From assembly GCA_023379725.1 (NCBI GenBank), contig JAMCPC010000083.1, positions 29,383 through 50,129 of the forward strand: a DNA stretch of 20,747 nucleotides, written 5' to 3'. The DNA is from Actinomycetota bacterium (GTDB lineage Bacteria; Actinomycetota; Acidimicrobiia; Acidimicrobiales; JAMCPL01). Shown one piece after another: positions 1 to 7,378 of this stretch. A program made the translations under genes and the position numbers. The number at the start of each line of letters is the position of its first letter. Position 1 is the stretch's first letter. The notes under the pieces are model-generated. The model did no database searches. It was not told where the DNA came from and worked only from the letters and a program-made list of their open reading frames with translations.

Positions 1-878
1 CAGAAGGGACACTCGCCAGGATCGACACCGGTTGCTACTATGCGTGTCTCCCTATGATCGCAGACAACACAACCATCAATCTCTGCTCTTGGTCGATCGA
101 CTTGAGTACCGCAAGAGACACATGCTAAACCTAAAATGACATCGACCCGCCCCCATCCTGGTACCCCGCATGCCGGGCATCGAGACGCAAGTCGGCCAGC
201 AAGGCTTTCGGCAGCTTTGGCAATAACACTACGCCGTGAAGGACACATGTGTGCTCGAAGGTCGGTCTCTACAATTCCAAGACCATCGGCAGAGACTGTA
301 ACGCACTCACCAAGAGCAATCGCCAGCTCATCTACACTGTCAATTCCTTTGAATACAGGATGTACAGCACCACTATTTGGACGAACTATGAGCTTGTGGT
401 TGGGAAAGTCCGCACGCTCCAAGAATGATTCAAGCCCCTCTACTGTATTGGTAGTTGTGGTTGCTGCCAATATCTCCCAGCTGGAATAGGATTCCCACAC
501 TACAATACCCGCACTGTCATCGACCAGTACGACAAGTTCACGATCGGACATAATAAATGGAAGGGTAGGATCAGGTGCAATGCTGCCTTCGGAAGCCAGG
601 CCAATATCCACACCGGCAGCATTCATTCCCATACGAGCCTTGGCTATAGCAGTCCTGAGAGGAGTCTCCATGCGAGGTATGTCGCCTGTAAAGGTACCCA
701 ACACGTCCGTATCTACATCCACATCCCTTACCGCCAAGCCTATGGCCTGCTCGATAGGTGGACCGATAAGAGGAAGTTTGCCATGCTTGGTTGCAAGTAC
801 CGCTACCCTGCCCGCATAGGGATGCTCAAGACCGAGCCATCTGGAACCGAGGATTGAGGAGCGCTCGATGTCGGTCAC
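1..878 (-). CDS. DUF6671 family protein (3' end beyond window)
   Basis: I read an open frame on the minus strand from a GTG at 876-878 to the window edge, about 292 codons, so only the C-terminal end is missing. The N-terminal part has the pattern I associate with DUF6671: YAGRVAVLATKHGK near residue 22, then IGPPIEQAIGL, LGTFTGDIPR, a KARMGM segment and GLASEGSIAPDP. The C-terminal part carries paired cysteines (CPAC, CVSC, CVVC, CPFC), which look like two zinc-ribbon knuckles. The family has no established function; I infer only a soluble, zinc-binding protein. The GTG start is chosen because family similarity begins about 20 residues later; no strong Shine-Dalgarno sequence is visible and the frame stays open upstream. 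It is divergent from dabB, with 128 bp between them, and may share regulatory DNA with it. Confidence 0.8.
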   Translation of the reverse strand, partial: MTDIERSSILGSRWLGLEHPYAGRVAVLATKHGKLPLIGPPIEQAIGLAVRDVDVDTDVLGTFTGDIPRMETPLRTAIAKARMGMNAAGVDIGLASEGSIAPDPTLPFIMSDRELVVLVDDSAGIVVWESYSSWEILAATTTTNTVEGLESFLERADFPNHKLIVRPNSGAVHPVFKGIDSVDELAIALGECVTVSADGLGIVETDLRAHMCPSRRSVIAKAAESLAGRLASRCPACGVPGWGRVDVILGLACVSCGTQVDRPRAEIDGCVVCDHRETRIVATGVDPGECPF

Positions 879-918
879 CTTTTGTAATCCGGTGGAGTAA
901 CTATCCCGACAAGAAGTA

Positions 919-930
919 CTGTATATACAG
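919..930. promoter_or_regulatory. 12-bp perfect palindrome, possible operator
   Basis: CTGTATATACAG is a perfect 12-bp palindrome in the 128-bp divergent region. It lies about 41 bp upstream of the DUF6671 GTG and about 40 bp upstream of the dabB -35 box. Its position would suit a dimeric regulator, or it may overlap a -10 element for the leftward gene. No regulator can be named from the sequence. Confidence 0.3.
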
Positions 931-970
931 GCACTCCGGGCACAGAAAACAATCCATCTGTCACAATAAT

Positions 971-999
971 TTGCTTTCTCCTAACTAACGTATTATAAT
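971..999 (+). promoter_or_regulatory. dabB promoter (-35 TTGCTT, 17 bp, -10 TATAAT)
   Basis: TTGCTT at 971-976 and a consensus TATAAT at 994-999 are separated by exactly 17 bp. The dabB ATG at 1007 lies 7 nt after the -10 box, where transcription would normally begin, so the transcript is predicted to be leaderless. No Shine-Dalgarno sequence precedes the ATG, which agrees. The box match and spacing are directly visible; use in the cell is inferred. Confidence 0.7.
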
Positions 1000-1001
1000 T
1001 C

Positions 1002-1017
1002 ATGATATGAATATCAT
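1002..1017. promoter_or_regulatory. Inverted repeat over the dabB start codon and predicted +1
   Basis: ATGATAT (1002-1008) and ATATCAT (1011-1017) form a perfect 7-bp inverted repeat with a 2-nt centre. It spans the predicted transcription start and the ATG at 1007. It could be a repressor site, or simply a small AT-rich palindrome. The placement is suggestive, but the function is unproven. Confidence 0.35.
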
Positions 1018-2644
1018 ATATTATCTGGGAACGGTAGGTATGCATCCTACGCTGATAGGCAAAATATGTCTTATCGGAGCCGTAGTCGTGCCACTAGTGG
1101 CTGTAGCTGTATCGGTGGTAGATGACGGCCTCTCCTGTCGCCGGAGAGCAGCGAGGCTGGGATGGGTATCAGCGGCGGCGGCAATCGTCGCGACAATTAT
1201 GGTGGCACTGAACGGACCATATTCCGTGACCTTGAATGGTGGAAATGGAAGTCCTGTATTTGGCCTACTCGCCAACCAACTCACAGTGACGTTACTCGTC
1301 CTGGTGTGTGTCGTGGGGGCACTGGTACAGAGTTTCGCAGTCCGTTACCTACAAGCAGACCAGGTAGCTAAGAGATTTTTTGCTGCAACAAATGCAGTGG
1401 TGGCATCAATGGCTATAGTGTGCACTTCGGCAACTGCTTTGGTATTGGTAGCAGCATGGGTAACAGCCGGGTTGGCATTTGTGGTGGCAACCGGTTACCG
1501 GTCGGACCTCCCTGGCGTTCGAGCCTCGGCACGTCTCACTCTGAAGATGTTTACCCTGGGCGATACGGCTTTGGTGATCGCTATGATCCTAATCTGGATG
1601 CAAGCAGGTAACGTTTCTCTCCTCCACCCCGCATTGGCCGCTTCGGTTGCCGGTCGGCTCAGTAAGCTGTCGACGGTAATTGCACTGCTGGTGGTGATAG
1701 CAGCTTTGACACGCTCCGCACAGGGAGTACTAGGCAGGTGGATGCCAGGCACCGTGTCGGCACCGACACCGGTATCTGCCCTGCTTCATGCTGGTGTGGT
1801 CAATGGAGGGGGCATACTACTCATTCGTTTCAGTGCTTTGTCGAGTAATTCAGTACTGGCCATGTCCGCTGCTTTTGCGGTAGCCATACTTACCGCAATA
1901 GTAGCCACCACTATCATGAGTAGAAAGGCAGATGTAAAGGGTTCGCTGGCCTTCTCCACTATGGGACAGATGGGTTTCATGCTGGCAGAGTGTACGGTCG
2001 GCGCTTATATCGCCGCCTTGCTACACCTGATAGGTCATGCCATGTACAAAGCAACCATGTTCTTCGGATCAGGCTCTCAGATACCTCGTGCCGGTAGAGC
2101 GCCTGCTCCTCCTGTAAAAAGGGTCTCCACGCCTATCCGGCTTGCTGCAACTGTAATTACCGCAGCAGGAAGCCTGGCTGTCATGGTAATCGTCCCCAGG
2201 GTGCTCGCCCACCACGGTGAGCTCATAATAATGGCCTTCGTGGCGGCCACAGTTGCGGCTATCTGCTGGTCATGGTGGGGGCTCTGTCCGGCCACACCTC
2301 GTACTATCATATTCTGGACAATAGGTATGCTGGGGGCAGGTGGACTATACGGACTTGTAGCTGGACTACTGGGGAACTGGATGATGCCGGCGCTTCCGTC
2401 TGTAGGCTCAGGAGTGCTAAGCCCATGGTGGCTGCTCAGTGTAGCCCTAGCGGGTATAGCTATTGCCGGTATCGACCAGGTACCTGCAGCACGAAATTGG
2501 CTACAAGCGCTACTAATCGATATAGGTACACCGTCTACGAGCATCATGATAGGTGGGGAACGAGGAAGGATCAGAGGCGGTCAAGACAGCCTACCTGAAT
2601 ACTCCTACGAAACTTCAAGCACATGGTCAGGTAATGCCGCATGA
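1007..2644 (+). CDS. dabB: DabB, membrane subunit of DAB inorganic-carbon pump
   Basis: A 545-residue, very hydrophobic protein of the NuoL/MrpA proton-channel family with more than ten likely membrane helices. The typical core is present: TLKMFTLGDTALVIAM near residue 180 and TPVSALLHAGVVNGGGILLIRF near 255-275, then GQMGFML and a HLIGHAMYKATMFF helix. DabB is the membrane partner of DabA and is thought to couple cation flow to CO2-to-bicarbonate conversion in the cytoplasm. It is called DabB and not a complex I subunit because the next gene is dabA and no nuo genes are present. Its stop overlaps the dabA start (ATGA at 2641-2644), so the two are translationally coupled. The start at 1007 is preferred because it sits 7 nt after a consensus -10 box; an ATG at 1040 with a weak purine-rich leader is the alternative. 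Confidence 0.88.
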   Translation: MNIIYYLGTVGMHPTLIGKICLIGAVVVPLVAVAVSVVDDGLSCRRRAARLGWVSAAAAIVATIMVALNGPYSVTLNGGNGSPVFGLLANQLTVTLLVLVCVVGALVQSFAVRYLQADQVAKRFFAATNAVVASMAIVCTSATALVLVAAWVTAGLAFVVATGYRSDLPGVRASARLTLKMFTLGDTALVIAMILIWMQAGNVSLLHPALAASVAGRLSKLSTVIALLVVIAALTRSAQGVLGRWMPGTVSAPTPVSALLHAGVVNGGGILLIRFSALSSNSVLAMSAAFAVAILTAIVATTIMSRKADVKGSLAFSTMGQMGFMLAECTVGAYIAALLHLIGHAMYKATMFFGSGSQIPRAGRAPAPPVKRVSTPIRLAATVITAAGSLAVMVIVPRVLAHHGELIIMAFVAATVAAICWSWWGLCPATPRTIIFWTIGMLGAGGLYGLVAGLLGNWMMPALPSVGSGVLSPWWLLSVALAGIAIAGIDQVPAARNWLQALLIDIGTPSTSIMIGGERGRIRGGQDSLPEYSYETSSTWSGNAA

Positions 2645-5310
2645 AGTACCCTGCAACAACCAGTTCTACAACCAGCAACCATACTGCGAGAGTGGGACAC
2701 ATGGACGGTAGACATCGCGCAAACTCCGAGAGAAGACACAATGACATGTCCCGGCTACTGGCACAGGTAGAAGAAGCCGCTCGCGTTGTCGCGCCGCTAT
2801 GGCCGCTCTCCACCTTTATAGCGGTGAACCCTCTCTGGGACTTACGCTACATGTCCTTTTACGATGCCATCGACTATGCTGCTCCAATCCTGGGTATTCG
2901 TGGATACCCTACAGAATCATTCTTTGCAGAAGCTTACACATCCGGTCGTGTGAGTAAGGATGATATTCAAGCAGTTATATCTGATCAAGATATTAATTAC
3001 GAAATTGAAGATACGGCAGATTATCGCATGTACAATCATCAAGATGTGGAAAGCCCGGAGGTAGCCGCTACCGGTAGCAAGGCAGTACAGAACAACTATT
3101 CTAATGAGACCTTGCTTGCTTGTGCGGTAGATCGCGAAATCACCAAGTGGTGTACTGCATATGTCGGAGGAATGTTACCTGGCCCAGTTGAAGATAGCTT
3201 TTACCGGGCATGGCGCAATATAATAGGGAGCGATCCTGCGGCTCGGAGAATCGCAGGCAAAGATGGACGGAAACAACTCGCTACTATGCCTGAAAATCCA
3301 GTAGATACAATATCTAAATGCCTGGACAGGCTCTCGATAGCTGAAAATGACCGAGTGAGGGAGTTCGAGCGCCGCCTTGCCCGTACTTTGGGCTGGTCAG
3401 GCTATGCAAAATGGCGATCCTATTGGACGGGTAGCAGTACATCTGGACAGGCTTTGACTATAGTCGACCTACTCGCTGTCCGCCTAAGCTACGAAACAGT
3501 ACTCAGATATAAGGACAAGTCACTACCGCTGGCACGCCCAGCCACGTTATTTACGCACCTAAGGAGGAGGGGTAGCTTGGATACAAGGGGTAGCTTAGAT
3601 ACAAGGGGTCACTTAGATACCGAGGGGAGTCAATCGGATTGCACCCCGCCAGCAACACTTAACACACCAGCAGCCACCCTTAACACACCAGCAGCCACAC
3701 TCAATACCCCAGCAGCCACACTCAATATCCCGAAAACCGCCCTTAAGAGAGTATGGCTGGCGGCATATGAAAACCACTATCGGGATTGCCTCCTAAAGGC
3801 TTTGGAGAAGCCCCTGCAGCCTACGTCCACACAACCGGAACGCCCAGCCGCTCAGGCTGTTTTCTGCATTGATACTCGCTCAGAAGGGCTACGGCGTCAC
3901 TTGGAGGCTGCCGGTCGGTATGAGACAATAGGATTTGCAGGATTCTTCTCCCTCCCGATGCAATACCTCCCACTGGGATCGGCTGAATATGTCGACCAAT
4001 ATCCTGTTCTCCTCACGTCAGCAATACAGGTGACAGATGAGCCAGCTACCAAAGCGGCGCCACTGGTCAATCGCCATATTACAGGGAGCCAAGGATTGGC
4101 TGCGGCCGGTTATGCACTAAACAGCGCTCGCAAGGGAATGCTGTCGACATTTATGCTGGCTGAAGCTGGCGGATTCTTTGCGGGTCCCTTGGCTGCTGCA
4201 AAGACCCTGACCCCTGAGTGCTACCATAAATTACGAGACTGGACGCACCGGATGATTGTTCCGCGTATCGAGACCCATAGCAGATACGACAATTCCATAT
4301 CCGTCGCAGAGCAAGTGTCGTTTGCAAGCAACTTACTCACTGCTATGGGTCTTACACGGAATTTTGCGCCGTTGGTGTTACTCTGCGGCCACGGTAGCAC
4401 CACTGAGAACAACCCATATGCTTCCTCGCTCGACTGCGGTGCCTGCGGTGGTAACCGGGGAGCAGCAAATGCTCGTGCCGCTGCAACACTGCTGAACCAG
4501 CCAGCCGTCCGGAACCTACTTAAAGAGCAAAAAATTATTATACCTGATGACACAATCTTTATCGCAGGCGAGCATGACACCGCTACCGACAAAATCACCA
4601 TTCTCGACCTCCATCTGATACCAGCCAGCCATCTCGAGATGGTGGCTACACTACAAGCCAACCTCAATCGTGCTGGCGCAGGACTGGTTACTGAGCGCAC
4701 CCTCGACCTACCTGGAACCGACACGAGCAGTAGGGTGATACTCCCGGCAGGGCGCTCTGCCGACTGGGCTCAAGTGCAGCCGGAATGGGGACTTGCACGC
4801 AATGCCGCGTTTATTGTGGCACCCAGAGAGCTAACCGCTGGGGTGGATCTGGGCCGGCGTTGCTTCCTGCACTCTTACGACTCTGATACTGATGACGGCG
4901 GTAAGGTACTGGAAACTATCCTAACTGCCCCTATGGTGGTCGCCCACTGGATCAATGCCCAGTATTACTTCTCTACCGTAGACCCAGAGGTACTCTCTGC
5001 CGGCGACAAGACTGCCCACAATATAGTTGCCGGTGTAGGAGTGCTTCAGGGAGCCGCCGGTGATCTCCAGGTTGGGCTTCCTGCCCAATCGATCCTCGAC
5101 GGCAATCGACCCTTTCACGAGCCAATGCGATTGCTGGCTATCGTACAAGCTCCACAGGCAAGGTTGGAATCCATAATTGCCCACCACGCCATGTTGCGCG
5201 AACTATTTGACGGCTACTGGGTACATCTGGTCGCTCGTGATCACCCACACGATAGATGGAAGATCCGCCACCCCGGAGGAGAGTGGAAGTACTGGGAACC
5301 TGCTGAGTAA
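2641..5310 (+). CDS. dabA: DabA, zinc catalytic subunit of DAB inorganic-carbon pump (DUF2309)
   Basis: An 889-residue DUF2309/UPF0753 protein, the cytoplasmic beta-carbonic-anhydrase-like subunit of the DAB complex, which converts CO2 to bicarbonate in an energy-coupled way. The N-terminal signature VAPLWPLSTFIAVNPLWDL is at about residue 50. The expected zinc ligands are all visible: C409 and D411 in CIDTR, H584 in CGHGSTTENNP, and C599 in SLDCGACGGN. These match the Cys-x-Asp, His and Cys spacing known for the family. Near the C-terminus are VHLVARDHPHDRWKIRH and a tryptophan-rich tail. Unusual is a segment at about residues 311-363 made of two in-frame tandem-repeat arrays just before the catalytic domain. 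Residues 100-155 also hold an acidic, poorly conserved stretch. The stop codon TAA directly abuts the stop codon of the convergent permease gene. Confidence 0.93.
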   Translation: MKYPATTSSTTSNHTARVGHMDGRHRANSERRHNDMSRLLAQVEEAARVVAPLWPLSTFIAVNPLWDLRYMSFYDAIDYAAPILGIRGYPTESFFAEAYTSGRVSKDDIQAVISDQDINYEIEDTADYRMYNHQDVESPEVAATGSKAVQNNYSNETLLACAVDREITKWCTAYVGGMLPGPVEDSFYRAWRNIIGSDPAARRIAGKDGRKQLATMPENPVDTISKCLDRLSIAENDRVREFERRLARTLGWSGYAKWRSYWTGSSTSGQALTIVDLLAVRLSYETVLRYKDKSLPLARPATLFTHLRRRGSLDTRGSLDTRGHLDTEGSQSDCTPPATLNTPAATLNTPAATLNTPAATLNIPKTALKRVWLAAYENHYRDCLLKALEKPLQPTSTQPERPAAQAVFCIDTRSEGLRRHLEAAGRYETIGFAGFFSLPMQYLPLGSAEYVDQYPVLLTSAIQVTDEPATKAAPLVNRHITGSQGLAAAGYALNSARKGMLSTFMLAEAGGFFAGPLAAAKTLTPECYHKLRDWTHRMIVPRIETHSRYDNSISVAEQVSFASNLLTAMGLTRNFAPLVLLCGHGSTTENNPYASSLDCGACGGNRGAANARAAATLLNQPAVRNLLKEQKIIIPDDTIFIAGEHDTATDKITILDLHLIPASHLEMVATLQANLNRAGAGLVTERTLDLPGTDTSSRVILPAGRSADWAQVQPEWGLARNAAFIVAPRELTAGVDLGRRCFLHSYDSDTDDGGKVLETILTAPMVVAHWINAQYYFSTVDPEVLSAGDKTAHNIVAGVGVLQGAAGDLQVGLPAQSILDGNRPFHEPMRLLAIVQAPQARLESIIAHHAMLRELFDGYWVHLVARDHPHDRWKIRHPGGEWKYWEPAE
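3571..3624 (+). repeat. 18-bp tandem repeat, 3 copies, inside dabA
   Basis: Three consecutive 18-nt units (3571-3588, 3589-3606, 3607-3624) encode GSLDTR, GSLDTR and GHLDTE. The first two differ by a single base; the third has diverged. The unit is a multiple of three, so the reading frame is kept. The array falls between conserved DabA domains and probably forms a flexible hydrophilic loop. Confidence 0.95.
3649..3729 (+). repeat. 21-bp tandem repeat, about 4 copies, inside dabA
   Basis: One 18-nt and three 21-nt units (3649, 3667, 3688, 3709) encode PATLNT, PAATLNT, PAATLNT and PAATLNI. A degenerate fifth unit (PKTALK) follows. The copies differ mostly at synonymous third positions, suggesting they have been kept as protein sequence for some time. 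The array is 24 bp after the GSLDTR array, so the two together insert about 53 residues ahead of the CIDTR zinc motif. Confidence 0.95.
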
Positions 5311-6471
5311 TTAGCCCTTGAGCGCTCCAGCCGAAAGCCCCCGTACAAGCTGACGCTGGAATACCACCAGCAAGACAAAGATAGGCAATGCAGCCAGCAA
5401 AGTGCCTGCAAAGATCAGATTAAAATGGTTTATGCCGACATTTTCCAGTTCGGTCATCCCAATCTGTACCGTACGGACACTGTTTGTATTGGTTACGATA
5501 AGTGGCCATAGGTACTGGTTCCAAGAGCTCATGAACGCATAAAGAGCAAACGCAGCTATCAGCGGCCGGTTCAGCGGCACAACGATACGGGCAAGAAATT
5601 GCCAATGACCGTAACCATCCAGCCTGGCAGCATCATGTAGATCTTTTGGCACCCCCATAAACGCCTGGCGAAACAGGAATATGCCGACCCCACTGGCGAG
5701 AAAAGGAACGATGAGGGCAGGGAAGGAATTGAACCACCCCAAAGCGACAATAGTCTGGCGATTGGGAACTATAGTAGCTTCCATGGGAACCATCATGGTT
5801 GCAATGCATGCCATGAATAGAGTACGCCGGAATGGAAATTTCAAGTAGGCAAAGGCGTAACCGGCCAGCACAGAGGTAATGAGCTCTCCAATCACAATAA
5901 AAATCGTAACAATGATGCTGTTGCGTAGGTAAAGACCCAGATGAGCCTGGCTAAACGCAGCAGAAAAATCGCCCCATAACGGATGCAACGGGAATAGCAC
6001 CGGTGGTCGAGCTGCAATCTGGCGGGAGGAGATGAGGGAATTGACTACAGTTATGTAAATGGGAAAACCTACTATTACAGCCAAGGCAATCAGTAGGATA
6101 TAACGCGTACTGATGATCGTATAGTGTCTCGCCCTTCGCCGACCTGCCGAAGAATATACCTGCCCTGCGCTATTTGGAGGACCGCTACCTGGGGGACTAC
6201 TTCCTGAGCCTCCCGCGCTTCCTGCATCGTTCACGTTCCCTCCACTCTCTGTGGCGTTCCTCTCGGCCAATCCAATCGCCCCACTTGAACCAGCCATCCC
6301 ATCCGAAGCAGATGCACCATCCGAAACAGATGCACCATCCGAACCGGTCATCTTGACCAGATCGACCATCCGATCCGCACCAGATACACCAGATGCACCA
6401 GATACACCAGATGCACCGACCGAATCGGCCGCTGTATCCAAGTCTCCTGTATGCTCAACCAGCTGCCACAT
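5311..6471 (-). CDS. Carbohydrate ABC transporter permease, MalG/UgpE type, long N-terminal extension
   Basis: A CUT1-family inner-membrane permease of 386 residues. The conserved permease core begins at about residue 120 with a first helix around 123-143, followed by the usual six-helix pattern and the ATPase-docking EAA loop DLHDAARLDGYGHWQFLARIVVP. Typical members are about 270-300 residues, so roughly 110 residues precede the core here. They are rich in Ser, Gly and Ala and include tandem repeats (GASGVS; SDGAS) and a Pro/Gly stretch. The start at 6471 is chosen because GGAGGG at 6478-6483 lies 6 nt upstream; it overlaps the end of the preceding permease gene by 17 nt. An in-frame ATG 60 nt further upstream lies deep in the preceding gene. 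It is last in a four-gene operon and pairs with the other permease to form the channel. Confidence 0.88.
   Translation of the reverse strand: MWQLVEHTGDLDTAADSVGASGVSGASGVSGADRMVDLVKMTGSDGASVSDGASASDGMAGSSGAIGLAERNATESGGNVNDAGSAGGSGSSPPGSGPPNSAGQVYSSAGRRRARHYTIISTRYILLIALAVIVGFPIYITVVNSLISSRQIAARPPVLFPLHPLWGDFSAAFSQAHLGLYLRNSIIVTIFIVIGELITSVLAGYAFAYLKFPFRRTLFMACIATMMVPMEATIVPNRQTIVALGWFNSFPALIVPFLASGVGIFLFRQAFMGVPKDLHDAARLDGYGHWQFLARIVVPLNRPLIAAFALYAFMSSWNQYLWPLIVTNTNSVRTVQIGMTELENVGINHFNLIFAGTLLAALPIFVLLVVFQRQLVRGLSAGALKG
6301..6343 (-). repeat. 18-bp tandem repeat in permease N-terminal extension
   Basis: On the plus strand, units ATCCGAAGCAGATGCACC (6301-6318) and ATCCGAAACAGATGCACC (6319-6336) differ by one base, and a partial third copy follows. 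They encode the SDGAS-like repeats of the Ser/Gly-rich extension at about residues 43-57. The frame is preserved. Confidence 0.9.
6379..6414 (-). repeat. 9-bp tandem repeat, 4 copies, in permease N-terminal extension
   Basis: Four units of ACCAGATRC (plus strand) alternate ATAC and ATGC endings, giving a higher-order 18-bp period repeated twice. They encode the GASGVS-type repeat at about residues 20-31. The array lies close to the start codon, before the first membrane helix. Confidence 0.92.
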
Positions 6472-7378
6472 AGAATACCCTCCGTTCAAAGAACCAGAAC
6501 TGTGCCAAAGTAAGTACAAACAATATCGCAAACAATGCTATAGAGAGAACAGAGGCCACCCCGTAATTATTATCGGTATATGCTGCCTGATAAATATAGT
6601 AAATCAGTACCATAGTGTGATTATTGGGGCCGCCCTGTGTAAGGAGATTTATCTGACCGAATGCCTGAAAGGACCCTATAATACCAACTATAGAGGCAAA
6701 AAAAATGGTAGGCGACAGCAACGGAACAGTTACCGCTCGGAAACGATACCATTTGGATGCACCATCCATCCTCGCTGCTTCCAGAAGATCATCTGGAACC
6801 GACTGGAGTGCGGCGCTCATCAATATAAATGTGAAACCGATGTTTTGCCAGACCGTAACGACAGAAACTGCCGGAAGCGCAAGAGAGGGGTTTGCCAGTA
6901 TACCGGCACCACCACGCTGGCCCAGCCAGTAACTGAACAGGCCAACCTCCGGATTAAGCAAGGTAAAAAATATCACGGAAGCCACCGCGGTAGACGTTGC
7001 AACCGTAGAAGAAAATACAGTCCTGAAAATACGTATCCCCGCCAAGCGCTGATGAGCAAGGGTGGCAAGCAACAAACCAAGTACTATACCGGTAGGCACG
7101 GTAAAGATGACAAACAGTATCGTTCTCCATAAGCTGTGCAAGAACAGTGCAGACGATAAAGTAGAGGCATACTGAGACAGACCGACGAAGTGTGATGGCA
7201 AGTTGGGAAAGGGTGGAGTCCTAAAAAACCCCAACCATACCGCCTTCAAGAGTGGGAAAAAGACAAAAACTCCAAATACTGCTAGAGCTGGCAGTATCCA
7301 TAGATAGCCAAGCACAACCTCTCGTACCGCTTTAAGTCGCGCTGTATTTGAAGAGTGGCTGGATAAAGACATCGTCAT
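6455..7378 (-). CDS. Carbohydrate ABC transporter permease, MalF/UgpA type
   Basis: A 307-residue CUT1 permease with about six membrane helices; the first is LGYLWILPALAVFGVFVFF near residues 29-47. The ATPase-docking EAA loop is EAARMDGASKWYRFRAVTVP near residue 200. It would form the membrane channel together with the second permease encoded next. The start ATG overlaps the stop codon of the ATPase gene by 4 nt (ATGA), indicating translational coupling; an ATG two codons further in is also possible. Substrate cannot be read from the permease itself. UgpA-like and sugar-type permeases are equally plausible. Confidence 0.9.
   Translation of the reverse strand: MTMSLSSHSSNTARLKAVREVVLGYLWILPALAVFGVFVFFPLLKAVWLGFFRTPPFPNLPSHFVGLSQYASTLSSALFLHSLWRTILFVIFTVPTGIVLGLLLATLAHQRLAGIRIFRTVFSSTVATSTAVASVIFFTLLNPEVGLFSYWLGQRGGAGILANPSLALPAVSVVTVWQNIGFTFILMSAALQSVPDDLLEAARMDGASKWYRFRAVTVPLLSPTIFFASIVGIIGSFQAFGQINLLTQGGPNNHTMVLIYYIYQAAYTDNNYGVASVLSIALFAILFVLTLAQFWFFERRVFYVAAG
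6478..6483 (-). promoter_or_regulatory. Ribosome-binding site setting the second permease start
   Basis: GGAGGG on the minus strand lies 6 nt before the ATG at 6471. It is inside the 3' end of the preceding permease gene and is the reason for preferring this start to the more upstream in-frame ATG. Confidence 0.7.

Noticed and set aside
136..819. Plus-strand open frames at the left edge
   Set aside because: The opposite strand carries a continuous DUF6671 reading with recognisable motifs over the same interval.
919..930. LexA (SOS) box
   Set aside because: CTGT-N4-ACAG is shorter than the proteobacterial CTGT-N8-ACAG box and unlike the actinobacterial GAAC-N4-GTTC box.
2077..2547. Minus-strand open frame of 156 codons inside dabB
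   Set aside because: Shadow of dabB; no domain pattern and no ribosome-binding site.
1007..2644. Respiratory complex I subunit NuoL or Mrp antiporter subunit
   Set aside because: The family is shared, but coupling to dabA and the absence of nuo or mrp genes make DabB the better reading.
3571..3729. CRISPR array
   Set aside because: Units are contiguous without spacers and keep the dabA reading frame.
4221..4724. Minus-strand open frame of 167 codons inside dabA
   Set aside because: It lies opposite the conserved zinc-ligand region of dabA and is explained by the codon pattern of that gene.
6251..7132. Long plus-strand open frame of 293 codons
   Set aside because: It is antisense to the two ABC permease genes, which have clear motifs and start sites; its composition is basic and low-complexity, with no recognisable domain.
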